Below are positions 1 to 10,050 of a stretch of DNA of 64,000 bases, one piece after another. The translations under genes and the position numbers were made by a program. The stretch spans positions 26,008,385 to 26,072,384 of the forward strand of contig OX393557.1 of assembly GCA_947650365.1 (NCBI GenBank), given 5' to 3'. Position 1 is the stretch's first letter, and every line of letters starts with the position of its first letter. This stretch comes from Chamaelirium japonicum. Its lineage: Eukaryota > Streptophyta > Magnoliopsida > Liliales > Melanthiaceae. The notes beneath the pieces were generated by a model. It saw only the letters and a program-made list of their open reading frames with translations, did not search any database and was not told the origin of the DNA.

Positions 1-518
1 TGCATTATTCATCCTATCAAAAGATTATAGGTAAGATTATATTCAAATAAAATACCCTACCATTGGGCACATGGTATGTATTCTCTGCGGTGGGCACGAT
101 CCATCCCTTTTAGGACATGGATCGTCTTCCCTAAGTATGACACATCATTTGCCCGATTGTGGGTAAAATGAAATTATATGCATAACAATTATAAACAATG
201 AGTTTTACTCTCACAGCACATATCTCATTTCCTAAATATGAAATATGAGAGCAAGAAATATTTGATTTTATCAATACTCTTCTACTGAGATGAAGTAAAC
301 TAGCTTGGATGACATTCCGTCCTCTTATTTCTATAGTTTTCTAATAGGAATCATTAGAAAACTATCAAAACGATAACGTAGGAGGTGAGCAAAGCAAAGC
401 ACATTGAACCCCCGAAGTTATCTGTGTAGCTTCCCGAGCCACCCTATAACCATAAAAAATATACAACAAAAACGATAGAACATAATAGAACATGCTAATC
501 CCTAGTGTAAAACTGTGC
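1..518 (-). other. 3' flank of small gene B, unit 1
   Basis: Bases 200-518 resemble the 3' flank of gene A at about 4330-4558: both hold a CGATARCGTAGGAG stretch, AGCAAAGC repeats, a CCACCCTATA box and CTAGTGTAAAA close to the stop side. The homology continues on the far side of the hAT-like element at 3255, so this is the 3' end of the gene whose exon 2 lies at 3269-3367. There is no ORF of note. The first 200 bases show only weak similarity to the gene A side. Confidence 0.55.
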
Positions 519-916
519 ATGCAAGCATGGGCGGATCCATTGGTTGGCTTGGCCGAGTTGTAGCCTGACCGAGATTAAAAAAAGAGGAACTTAGTGATAG
601 CTCCCTGACAAAGGTATCAATTTGCAATAAGTCCTTCTATAAGTCCTGCATTGCAATAGCTTCCTTTTGAAAGCACGCCAAACCAAATAGAAAAATAGGA
701 CAATAACGCCCAAGCAAAGTTCATTAAATTTATATTTTCTATCATCAAATTAACACGAATAATTTTTTGCATGAAAATCAATTAAAATCACTCCAAAATG
801 TCGATTTAAAACCACAAAACAATTTAATTTTTTATTATGTATATTTTCATTAAAAATAAATTATTCTGTCAACCAACCAAATAGTTACTCTTTTTTACCA
901 ATTTATTATTCTTTAT

Positions 917-1102
917 GTGTTGAAATCAACTTGGCTTCGCATAGTTAAAATCATTTTTGATAAAAAAAAAAAAACATATTGTGACCAAATGAGCAGAAAT
1001 ATTGTTACAATCAATCATCAATTAAGGTATTTTATCATATCAAATTGTTACTCTTTGCTAACGGATTGTTACCCTTTACTAATTATTACTTTTTTACTAT
1101 GA
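917..1102 (+). other. AT-rich interior of the hAT-like element, no gene
   Basis: The stretch around 600-1440 is AT-rich, with runs of A and T and GTTAC/TTTAC repeats, and holds only a chance ORF. It recurs in every unit with small indels and its frame is not conserved. Nothing functional is seen. Confidence 0.5.
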
Positions 1103-1469
1103 TTGTTACACTTTATATGTAGGGTTAAAATTATCATCTAAAAAATTTCCTTATTACATGTGCTTGATAGAAGGAGCCCGTGTTAGCCAGAACTAACAGA
1201 TTTTCTCTTTACCAATTTTTACTCTATTGCTATAATTTTTACACTTTATTTATAAGGGTAAAATTATCATTTAAATTTTTTTGTTATTATATGTGCATGG
1301 GAGAAGGAGCTCGCGTTAGACAAAGTCCAACTACAAGGGCGTAACGTTAAGTTCAAAGTTTACGTACCCTTAACGTTAAACAAAAACCATTTTAAGGAGC
1401 TAACATTAATGTCCCTTAAAAAAAGCTCAATAATGCCCTGCACATTAACTACCACGTAGGCTGGGAATG

Positions 1470-1943
1470 GGAAAGCACTCCAACGGACTCGTCAATCTCT
1501 CCCTATTTTTGGGTAAAATGACCAAATCAGGGCCCATGAAAACAATCTTTACAAGGACTATTATGGAAATTAAGAAAGTCAATAGACTTTCATTCAATGC
1601 AAACTAAGGCCCACTATTCTTAGGTTTTCCTGCTTCTCTCATCCACCTCAGGGAGAAGAGTAGGGAAATTTGGTGAAGCCCGTTGGAGCCCCCTTTTGAT
1701 TGCTTTCTCCATTTCTTTCGGTAGAACAAGGAAGAAATCTAAACGAGCTCGTTGGAGGGGAAAAATTTCAGCACATTCTATGCTCACTACAACCGTGGAG
1801 CCCACAGTGATTCAAGAGACATGGGATAGGAGGCCCCATCACATCGGGGTAGTTGCCCCCAGCACTTAGAGTTGGCTGATAGGCTCTGGGCAACGGTTAG
1901 CATACGTAGGATGTCCAAATTTTCCCACGTTGGAGATGCTCTT
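1470..1943. mobile_element. MITE-like inverted repeat, copy 1
   Basis: The left arm begins near GAAAGCACTCCAACGG and the right arm ends CGTTGGAGATGCTCTT, imperfect inverted copies of the GAGCATCTCCAA ends typical of Tourist-like (PIF/Harbinger) MITEs. It spans about 475 bp and holds no gene. The same block is found in all five units. A clean TTA TSD is not visible on the left, so the superfamily is tentative. Confidence 0.45.
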
Positions 1944-2077
1944 ATAGTTTGCCCGACCCTGCCACCAGCGCAGCTCTGCCAAGTCGCTACTTGCAAGACA
2001 AAACACACACAAAAAAAATTATCACTGATTCTCCCATAAAAAAAAAAACAAAACTCAATCCGTTGGTCGCTCCTCTT

Positions 2078-2413
2078 TGTAACATCCGCCCCAAACACAC
2101 AAGATTTTGTCCGCTTTGCCCGTGCCTGCACGAGGACTTCCCAGGGGGTCACCCATCCTGGTACTACTCTCGCCCGAGCAAGCTTAACTACGGAGTTCTT
2201 ACGAAATCCATAGCGGCGCACGGTTTTAAAACACGTCTTCTATGTTTGGGAGGGGAAATTATATAACTAGCTCAGGATCTCCTTCTCTCCAGGCGATGTG
2301 GGGCTAACTCATGGCCTTGTACACCTCACCTCACCTAACCTCATCCATCTTGGCATTCCCGCCTCAGGAGTCTTGGCTCTTGGCTATTGGCCTATTGGAT
2401 CTTGGTCGTCACA
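2078..2413 (-). mobile_element. Cassandra-type solo LTR
   Basis: A 336-bp insertion found only in this unit runs TGTAACATCC...GTCGTCACA on the plus strand. It has TG/CA termini and a perfect 5-bp TSD CTCTT (2073-2077 and 2414-2418). Empty sites at about 41390 and 48671 read straight through. On the minus strand it contains a 5S rRNA-derived block, the hallmark of the Cassandra TRIM family, whose LTRs are 240-350 bp. There is no internal domain or second LTR, so this is a solo LTR left by LTR-LTR recombination. Confidence 0.85.
2128..2199 (-). other. 5S rRNA-derived segment in the LTR
   Basis: On the minus strand this reads as the 3' two-thirds of a plant 5S rRNA, including AGAACTCCGTAGTTAAGC (box A region) and GATGGGTGACC (box C region), ending in CTGGGAAGTCCTCGTGC. 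The 5' part of 5S is missing. Cassandra elements are known to carry such a block as an internal RNA polymerase III promoter. Compared with canonical plant 5S there are changes such as GCTTGCTCGG for GCGTGCTTGG. It is not a working 5S gene. Confidence 0.85.
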
Positions 2414-3268
2414 CTCTTCGTCACAACTCCCGCGCTAGCCGCCATGGTCTCCAAGAAGGCAGGAATGCCGCCCGGCCCACCTCCCAGTAGGCCTTTATCA
2501 ACTTCCGACGGTCGGACCTCACTCATCGCCGTGAGCTCTCCTCTTCTTCATCCCGCACGCGAACTTCTCCAACACCAAGAACGCCGCCCTCCTTTGCATT
2601 CATCAATCCCCGCGGCTGCACCTACCCTCCCTCTTCCCTCTGGATTCCGGCCTCACCTCTTGCCTAAGGTAGAGTCCCGAGTCCCGACTCCGAGAATCAA
2701 TAATGAAATCAAACAACCAAATCAACTTTGTGATTTCGCATTGTGGAGGTTTTGAAATTTGTAGGTTTAGATTTTTTTTTTCGGTAGAAAGGCTTTGAAT
2801 TTCCATTGGCAATAGAATTTTCTAATTATCTATTTGCAGCTGTGATATCGGTGCAGTGGCATAATCTATTCAGTACCTTTGTTTCCTTACGTTTTCTAAT
2901 TATAATCCTCGCACATTAGATTAACCACGCTAAGTTTTTGATTCACACATCATTATTCATTGTCTTGAGTCCATAGCAGTATTGTTCCTTACTTTCTTAC
3001 TTCAGCTTCAGACCACATTTAGATATGATCTTTAATGTTTATTATTTTTCATTTATTAGAATTTCTTGCCTTGTATTGTGTTTCTTCTACCTTTTTGATT
3101 TAGACCGTATTTTTTCATGGTACACTTTTTGTACTCAGCTCAGCTTAAAAAAACTTGCTTAGTATTTCTTTACTGTATAAAGTTTCGTTATAAAATATTT
3201 AGTTTAGCTTCATCCTAGTTCAAAATAAATTCCTAGCTACGCCCCTATGCAAGGCCAATTTATTTTTG

Positions 3269-3367
3269 TCAGACGGGGTGATGGACGATACCCACCGTCA
3301 GGTGACGGACAATGGGGTTCTGGGATAAAGACTTCTCACCATCGTCTCCTTTAGCTTTTAAGTGCAA
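3269..3367 (-). pseudogene. Small gene B, exon 2 remnant, unit 1
   Basis: On the minus strand the segment follows a TGCAG splice acceptor and aligns with exon 2 of gene A. Shared residues are GD/EGEK, NPVVR and a closing G-I-V/I-x-x-x-P. One extra base near the start, relative to gene A, shifts the frame. Exon 1 is missing in this unit because the intron is joined to LINE-A. The 3' flank lies across the hAT-like element at 527-3246. Confidence 0.4.
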
Positions 3368-4230
3368 CCTGCATTATCCCTAACGAGATCGTCACCAATT
3401 ACATCCCAAAGAAACCTATAGAACTCTTTGTTAAATCCATAAGGTCCCGGTGCCTTGTTTGTCGCACAGGCATACACTACACGCTGGATCTTTCCCGGAT
3501 CTGGGATGCGAATGAGCAACTCATTCATGTTCGGGGAGATGCATCGCGTGAAGTCCTCCAAGTCCTGGAGATTAAGCTCCCTTGCACTTGTCCATTGTTG
3601 CTTAAAGAAGTGGACTAAATTTTCTTGCACAGCTCCCGGTTCCTTTATCACCATGTTTCCATTACGTAGTCCACAAATACTGTTATGAGACCGATGTGCT
3701 TTCGTACAAGCTTGAAAGAATTTTGTATTCCAATCTCGTAGCCACTTGACCCTAGACTTTTGTGTCCATAGTCTCTCCTCCTGAGTCAAAGCCCACTCTA
3801 GTTGAGCCTGCACCTGCTCCATCTCAGCATTAGGCTCCCCCTGGTTAGCGATCCGATTTCCCTTCCTCTCAAGGTCTTGCCATAACGACTTCACCACATC
3901 ATGGATATTACCTATTGTATTCTTGTTCCAATACGCTAAAGTAGATCGAGTAATAGGCAGGTTTGCTGAGCACCATGTTTTCGAAATCTAGAAGTTTCGG
4001 ATAACCTCCCGACAATCAGGACGTTGTAGCCAAGAGTTATTGAGCCCCCCCAATCTGTTATTACACCAAGTAAAATGTTCGCCTCGGAAACAAACATCCC
4101 GTAGCCCACTCCGAACCATTTATGCCAAAAATATCTCTCTATCACACTCCAAAGTACTCGTATTCACTGTAGATATCATGATCGGACTTGCCCGGGGACA
4201 TGTGACGACCATATGTAGCATCCAAAATAT
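3368..4230 (-). pseudogene. LINE-A remnant (endonuclease end and RT start)
   Basis: A minus-strand frame (3358-3897) reads QEERLWTQKSRVKWL and NTKFFQACT, then KAPGPYGFNKEF. This is the linker and first block of a plant L1-type reverse transcriptase, where PDGF is usual and this copy has PYGF. Upstream, 3900-4230 holds a broken end of the endonuclease domain with FRGEHFTWCNNR-like residues out of frame. Catalytic RT blocks are absent. The same LINE is longer at 23425-26225. Confidence 0.75.
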
Positions 4231-4558
4231 AACTAAAGCTTATGTATGATAATACAGAGCAATTCAATGGATATTACCCTTTTAAACTAAGTAATACATG
4301 GTAAAAAACCAAATATTTTATTATATATAAGCATTACGGATACAATACTCTCTTATTGATAAGAAGCTAGTGAACAAGGAGAGTATTTCGTCCACTTATT
4401 TCCATAGTTTTCAGATGGGAACCATTAGAAACCTATCACAACGATAGCGTAGGAGACGAGCAAAGCGAAGCGAAGCGAACCTCCGAAGTTATTATCCACA
4501 TAGATCCCCGTACCACCCTATAGCCATCAAAAACATACAACGAAAATGATAAAACATG
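4231..4558 (-). other. 3' flank of gene A, unit 1
   Basis: This lies just downstream of the gene A stop on the minus strand and is AT-rich at its far end. It shares the AGCAAAGCGAAGCGAA tract, CCACCCTATAG and CTAGTGTAAAA with the gene B flank at 200-518, which shows the two genes are duplicates including their 3' ends. No ORF is supported. Confidence 0.5.
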
Positions 4559-4828
4559 TTAATTCCTAGTGTAAAAATGGTCGTTTAATTTCATCTGACG
4601 GGGTGATTTGATAATACCCACATTAATTGGATAATCAGCATATTTCTCGCCAGCGTCCCCCTCGGATGCAAGCACAACCTATATATGTAATCCGAAAGAT
4701 AATGATCAAAGGAGACAACTTCAGTCCTCGTATAAAGGTAAAGAGAGGCCGGGGGAGCCCACCTCGCAAGAGACCATGACGATGATTGTGACGAGGAGCA
4801 GCAGGGACAGTGCAAGCAGCTTCGCCAT
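4559..4828 (-). CDS. Small secreted-peptide gene A, copy 1 (two exons)
   Basis: Proposed exon 1 (4763-4828) starts MAKLLALSLLLLVT, a clear hydrophobic signal peptide. A donor GAG|GTGGGC and an acceptor TATATAG|GTT bound an 84-nt intron (4679-4762) in phase 0. Exon 2 (4559-4678) adds 39 residues including ASEGDAGEKYAD and NVGIIKSPRQMK, then TAA. Relative to other copies it has lost 21 bases in frame, removing PNAPVVRR. The total would be about 61 residues, secreted if expressed. I do not recognise the family. Two direct copies of a 27-bp sequence lie just upstream (4841-4867, 4886-4912). The splice model is inference. Confidence 0.4.
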
Positions 4829-5607
4829 GGCTACGCGTGGAGGAGCTAGGGCTTAGAACTTCCACAAACTCTCTTGAGCTAGTGGAGGAGCTAGGGCTTA
4901 GAACTTCCACAACCATTTTGAAGGAGTCTTATAGTACGATCCGGGCAACAAGGAAGATCCCTCTGTGGTACTGGTACTTGTTCGGTTGGATGGGATCCAA
5001 CTGTGAAGTGGGTCCATGGTTGACTTACCCTCCTTTGGATATCAAAACCTTCGATCCATACGAAGAGAGTACTGGTTAAGGGGTTATTGGCTTAAGCGAA
5101 AACTACACTAGCACCAGTTGAGTTATATGACAACTAGTTACATGTCGGCACTGCAACGGGCGGTCTTCGGCTGCAACATACCCATCGAGCATCTCCACCT
5201 TCATCAATACCGTATTCATTTGGCGGCTGAGGGTCGCTAGTTTAATCATAGTTTTGGCCGATTCCTTTTTGTCTTTATTCATTTTTGTGGTAAAAATATA
5301 ATTAACGTACACTTCCTATTTGTGGTAAAGTTGTAAATAACGCAAACGGCCTAGCCTTAACATGTTATATAGATTACAATGATAACACCTCTTGTTTCTG
5401 AAATTACACCGAAACCTCTTATAGTTTAATTATCTTTATCATATAGCCCCATCCGTTTGTCAACAGTTAGAGAAATTAATGAAAATTATTGACATATGCT
5501 GATGTCAGCGTATTTTAAATGGAGACTGTTTAGTTTACCCGCACCTCTTTAAACTCCGCCGCCTTGCTTCACCTCCAACCCATTCCACCTCATAACCCAC
5601 CTCCACC
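4829..5607. other. 5' flank of gene A, no gene
   Basis: This is the upstream side of gene A, conserved in units 1 and 4. It contains the 27-bp direct repeat and AT-rich stretches. It also holds the empty site AGCCTTAACATG (5353-5364), where LINE-B fragments sit in two unit-4 copies. No coding signal is conserved. No TATA box could be assigned with confidence. Confidence 0.45.
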
Positions 5608-6233
5608 TAGGGCTGTAGCTTAGGCGAGTTGGGCCCGACCCAACCCAAATTTTGGTTGGGTTTGGGTTGATTTACTTGAAGATTGGACTGGGTTAGGATT
5701 GAAAAAATACAATCCGAGTTGAATTTGGGTCGGCCTCGGGTTGAGGGGTCGGGCAACCTGACCCAACCCAAACCCGAGTACTTATGTCTATCTATGAATT
5801 TGTTATATATAGGTAATAATCACAACCAACCTGAGTACTCATATGTTGAGGGGTCACAGTCACAGTTATCCGTTTCACCTAGTCCCATATTATTTATTTA
5901 CTTTTAGCTTATCAAATAAAGACATTATCTAATGATCTAGTAAGCTGTATCGATAGAAATGCAAAAAAAGTTATATGGTAGTGTTAGCAAGTATAAGTTT
6001 TTTTAAAAAAAATTTTGATCTTCAAAGGGTAAAATTTTAAACAATAATTATACCCGAACTTGCACAACCCGACCCGTCCTACCAACTTGGCCTAACCCGA
6101 GCCCAAGTTGAGCATAGAAATTTTTTCTTGGGTTGGGCTTGAGCTGGGCATCTCAGGTTGGAGGTTGGGTTGGGGGTTTTAGTACTTGGGGTTTGGCTTG
6201 GGCTGACCTCAACCCGCACGAGTTGCAGCCCAA
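5608..6233. mobile_element. hAT MITE of the CCCGACC-rich family, copy 1
   Basis: Ends TAGGGCTGTAGCTTAGGCG and GCACGAGTTGCAGCCC are inverted repeats matching the well-bounded copy at 21505-22183. Many CCCGACCC and GGGTTGGG words lie just inside both ends and the middle is AT-rich. No transposase is present. A convincing 8-bp TSD is not seen here, so this is an old insertion. Confidence 0.7.
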
Positions 6234-6834
6234 CTGCCATCCTCCGACGATCTGTGCCCAGATCCGGTATTCCCCAGTGATCTTTGCCCAGATCCGACAA
6301 TCCTCCGGCGAGCTTAACTAAGATCCGACCATTCTCCAGCAATCACTACCCATGAATTTAGAAATATCTATCCGAAATCAACTCATCTTTCCTTCTTCCA
6401 GATCTCTTCTTCTTTTCCTTTCCCCCATGCATGGCTGAAAGTACCATCCCCCTTGTTCGTTCATCTTTGATCGAAATGATGGAGCAGGAGGATGGAATGT
6501 GGTGGTGAGAGGAGGAAAATTAGGTGGTGGTCGAAACCCTAATCCTTGATTGACGGTGGTTTGTCTTCGTTGTGTTATTGTTCGTAGAGGGTGTAGAAAT
6601 CAATACTGTGTTCGGTGGCCTGACAAATGGTGACCTACCATCTGACGATTGTAATCTCTTAGTAAAATCGTAATCCTTGATTGCAAGTATATATTTCTTT
6701 TGGTGTGCTTGCATGATCATCATATGATCTGGTGGTCGATCTCCGAAAAAACTTCCCACCTCGAACCTTGCGACGTGCTTACGAAAATACCCAGTGGTCG
6801 GATCTTGAACGTCAGAGCCTTTATCACCCCCAAC
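6234..6834 (+). mobile_element. 3' part of an LTR upstream of the gag remnant, copy 1
   Basis: This stretch ends ...ATCACCCCCAACA and is followed after two bases by a tRNA-Met primer-binding site, so it is the end of a Copia LTR. The MITE at 5608-6233 lies within or against it. The LTR start could not be fixed because no second, independent LTR copy is seen in the window. It recurs before each gag remnant. Confidence 0.6.
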
Positions 6835-6837
6835 AAG

Positions 6838-6850
6838 TGGTATCAGAGCC
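6838..6850 (+). other. tRNA-iMet primer-binding site
   Basis: TGGTATCAGAGCC is the usual plant Copia primer-binding site, complementary to the 3' end of initiator tRNA-Met. It lies two bases after the LTR end. Confidence 0.85.
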
Positions 6851-6888
6851 ATTGGTTCGATGCAAGGATTCAAAATGGTGGAGTGGAG

Positions 6889-7265
6889 ATGGCCTTAAGC
6901 AGACCTACCATGAAGTTTGACATAGAGAAATTTGACGGAAAAAATCAACTTTGGCTTTTGGCAAGACAAGTCAAGGATTACGCAAGTCACTGAAGGGCGT
7001 GAAGCCGACGGATATGAAGGACGTAGATTAGGAAGAATGTGAGTTAAAGATTGCGAGCAGAATTCGGCTATGACTAGCGAAGAACATCTTGACACACGTG
7101 TCAGGAGAAGGTTCTGCAGTAAAACTTTGGGCAAAGCTGGAGGAGTCTACATGATGAAGTCACTCACTAACCATCCATATATGAAGCAGAAGTTGTTTAC
7201 GCTTAGGATGGAGGATGAACCAGATATGAGAGATATTCAACTAAATTAGATTAAAGTTCAAGAGA
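6889..7265 (+). pseudogene. Degenerate Copia gag, copy 1
   Basis: After the primer-binding site a frame reads TMKFDIEKFDGKN and then, in shifted frames, KSLTNH, KQKLFTLRMEDEPDMRDIQ. These are landmarks of the Tnt1-type Copia gag (FDGxNFxxWQ and SKSLTNKLYLK-like motifs). A conserved tryptophan is replaced by TAG after KDVD, and at least one frameshift lies before MMKSLTNH. No zinc knuckle, protease, integrase or RT follows. The same stop recurs in the other copies. Confidence 0.75.
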
Positions 7266-7480
7266 GGTAGATCTAAGGCGGGGCGAATCCACCACTAGCT
7301 TTATACTACTCTAGTTTAAGCTAATAGAATTTACTATTTCTACTAGATGATTCGACCTATCATAGCTAAAATCCTTGATGGAGTTTGAAGAAGGATCCTA
7401 CAACTGTCAATGGCATGAATCATGCATCTTCAGTTGGTACGATCTGTCTCCAATTGAGCACGGATTGTCTTCCCTAAGAA
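7266..7480. other. Spacer between gag remnant and next unit
   Basis: This holds no coding signal. It is present in the same form before units 3 and 5, and before the 514-bp solo LTR at the end of unit 3. Confidence 0.5.
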
Positions 7481-7953
7481 TGCATTATTCATCTTATCAA
7501 AAGATTATAGGTAAGATTATATTCAAATAAAATACCCTACCATTGTGCACATGGTATGTATTATCTGCGGTGGGCACGATCCATCCCTTTTAGGACATGG
7601 ATCGTCTTCCCTAGGTATGATACATCATTTGCCCGATTGTGGGTACAATGAAATTAAATGCATAACAATTATAAACAATGAGTTTTACTCTCACAACACA
7701 TATCTCATTTCCTAAATATGAATATGAGAGCAAGCAATATTTGATTATATCAATACTCTTCTACTGAGATGAAGTAAACTAGCTAGGATGAAACTCCATC
7801 TAGTTATTTCTATAGTTTTTTTATAGGAATCATTAGAAAACACAATGAACCCGCGAAGTTATCTGTGTAGCGTAGGAGGTGAGCAACGCAAAGCACAATG
7901 AACCCCCGAAGTTATCTGTGTAGCTTCCCGAGCCACCCTATAACCCTATAAGC

Positions 7954-10036
7954 ATGGGCGAATCCATTGGTTGGCTTGGCCGAGTTATAGCCCGACCGAG
8001 ATTAAAAAAAGAAGGACTTAGTGATAGCTCCCTGACAAAGGTATCAACTTGCCATAAGCCCTTCTACAAGTCCAACATTGCAATAGCTTCCTTTTGAAAT
8101 CACGCCAAACCAAATATAAAAATAGAACAATAACGCCCAAGCAAAGTTCATTAAATTTATATTTCCTATCATCAACTTAACACGAATAATTTTTTGCATG
8201 AAAATCAATTAAAATCACTCCAAAGTGTCGATTTAAAACCACAAAACAATTTAACTTTTTATTATGTATATTTTCATTAAAAAAAATTATTCTGTCAACC
8301 GACCAAATAGTTACTCTTTTTTACCAATTTATTATTCTTTATGTGTTAGATAGAATCAACTTGGTTTCGCATAGTTAAAATCATTTTTGATAAAAAAAAA
8401 AAAAACAGATTGTGACCAAATGAGCCGAAATATTGTTACAATCAATCGTCAATTAAGGTATTTTATCATATCAAATTGTTACTCTTTGCTAACGGATTGT
8501 TACCCTTTACTAATTATTACTTTTTTACTACGATTGTTACACTTTATATGTAGGGTTATAATTATCATCTAAAAAATTTCCTTATTACATGTGCTTGATA
8601 GAAGGAGCCCGCGTTAGCCAAAACTAACAGATTTTCTCTTTACCAATTTTTACTCTATTGCTATACATTTTACACTTTATTTATAAGGGTAAAATTATCA
8701 TTTAAATTTTTTTGTTATTATATGTGCATGGGAGAAGGAGCTCGCGTTAAACAAAGTCCAACTACAAGGGCTTAACGTTAAGTTCAAAGTTTACATACCC
8801 TTAACGTTAAACAAAAACCTTTTTAAGGAGCTAACATTAATATCCCTTAAAAAAAACACAATAATGCCCTGCACATTTCAATAATGCCTTGCACATTAAC
8901 TACCACGTAGGCTGGGAATGAGAGAGCACTCCAATGGACTCGTCAATCTCTCCCTATTTTTGGGTAAAATGACCAAATCAGGACCCATGAAAACAATCTT
9001 TACAAGGACTATTCTAGAAATTAAGAAAGTCAATAGACTTTCATTCAATGCAAACTGAGGCCCACTATTCTTAGGTTTCCCTTCTTCTCTCATCCACCTC
9101 AGGGAAAAGAGTACGTAAGGAAATTTGGTGAAGCCCGTTGGAGCCCCCTTTTGATTGCTTTCTCCATTTCTTTCGGTAAAACAATGAAGAAATCTAAACG
9201 AGCTCGTTGGAGGTGGAAAATTTCAGCACATTTTATGTACACTACAACCGTGGGGCCCACAGTGATTAAAGAGACATGGGATAGCAGGCCCCATCACATA
9301 GGGGTAGTTGCCCCCAGCACTTAGAGTTGGCTGATAGGCTCTGGGCAACGGTTAACCTACGTAGGATGTCGAAATTTTTCCATATTGGAGATGCTCTTAT
9401 TGCCTGCCCGACCCTGCCACCAGCGCAGCTCTGCCAGGTCGCTACTTGCGAGTCAAAACACACACAAAAAAAATTATCACTGATTCTCCAGTCAAAAAAA
9501 AAAAAAAACCAAACTCAACTTCCGACGGTCGGACCTCACTCATCGCCGTGAGCTGTCCTCTTCTTCATGCCACGCGCGAAATTATCCAACACCAAGAACG
9601 CCACCCTCCTTCGCATTCATCGATCCCCGCGGCTGCACCTACCCTCCCTTTTTCCTCTGGATTCCGGCCTCACCTCTTGCCTAAGGTAGAGTCCCGAGTC
9701 CCGACTCCGAGAATCAATAATGAAATCAAACAACCAAATCGACTTTGTGATTTCGCATTGTGGAGGTTTTGAAATTTGTAGGTTTAGATATATTTTTTTC
9801 GGTAGAAAGGCTTAGAATTTCCATTGGCAATAGAATTTTCCTTTGGCCATTTGTGATGCTTGTTTCTGTCTCCCTCTCTTTCTTGTTTTTTTAATCCAGT
9901 TCACAGAATATTTTCTCCCTAAAGGGAGCTGTGATTGGATGTATGTAAAACTTTCTGGTTGAATAACATCGCTTTATCGCAAAGCCCTATGTTTTCTGTA
10001 TTTAATTCGAGCAATACATCAAAGTTGGTTGTTTTG
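7954..10036. mobile_element. hAT-like element, copy 2, left part
   Basis: The left end GCATGGGCGAATCC matches copy 1, but the flanking TSD is gone because about 80 bases of the gene B 3' flank are deleted. The interior contains the MITE-like inverted repeat at 8931-9397. The right end is deleted: the sequence runs from the interior straight into gene B exon 2 at about 13150. The long LINE-B is inserted in the interior. Confidence 0.5.
8931..9397. mobile_element. MITE-like inverted repeat, copy 2
   Basis: Left AGAGAGCACTCCAATGG and right CATATTGGAGATGCTCTT are imperfect inverted copies, as at 1470-1943. No gene is contained. Confidence 0.45.
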
Positions 10037-10050
10037 GAAAAGCATATGAC
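10037..10050. repeat. Target-site duplication, left, LINE-B
   Basis: GAAAAGCATATGAC is repeated exactly at 12791-12804. The uninterrupted site is present in unit 5 at about 63075. Confidence 0.95.

Larger units (their letters stand above)
527..3246. mobile_element. hAT-like DNA element splitting gene B, copy 1
   Basis: The left end reads ATGGGCGGATCC and the right end, reversed, AGGGGCGTAGCTAGG, the GGGGCGGA-type ends common in plant hAT elements. The flanks ATGCAAGC (519-526) and ATGCAAGG (3247-3254) match at 7 of 8 bases, as expected for an 8-bp hAT TSD. Removing the element joins the gene B 3' flank to exon 2 in the order seen intact in gene A. No transposase was recognised inside; the interior holds a MITE-like inverted repeat, the Cassandra-type LTR and AT-rich filler, so the element is non-autonomous. 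Confidence 0.6.
1..7480. repeat. Composite repeat unit, copy 1
   Basis: The first bases of the window recur at 7481, 39319, about 46528 and 60451, each followed by the same order of blocks. This copy holds the gene B 3' flank, a hAT-like element, gene B exon 2, LINE-A remnant, gene A, hAT MITE, LTR end and gag remnant. Gene B exon 1 and its promoter are missing: the sequence jumps from the gene B intron into LINE-A near 3376. It alone carries the 5S-bearing solo LTR. The outer unit edges are recurrence points; no target-site duplication (TSD) marks them. Confidence 0.8.

Noticed and set aside
2128..2199. A 5S rRNA gene
   Set aside because: Only the 3' two-thirds is present, with substitutions, inside an LTR with TSDs; no 5S spacer or terminator array.
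2387..2755. A 122-residue plus-strand ORF with a hydrophobic start
   Set aside because: Its first codons lie in the solo LTR, absent in sister units, and the downstream frame is not kept between units.
4635..4916. Serine-rich minus-strand ORF over gene A
   Set aside because: It is out of frame with the signal-peptide exon, and the serine-rich part comes from the direct repeat read in another frame.
5608..6233. Telomere-like or satellite GGGTTG repeats
   Set aside because: The words are irregular and sit inside a TIR-bounded element; not tandem.
9935..10050. N-terminal domain of the LINE-B protein
   Set aside because: These codons lie upstream of the TSD and match host sequence in unit 5.
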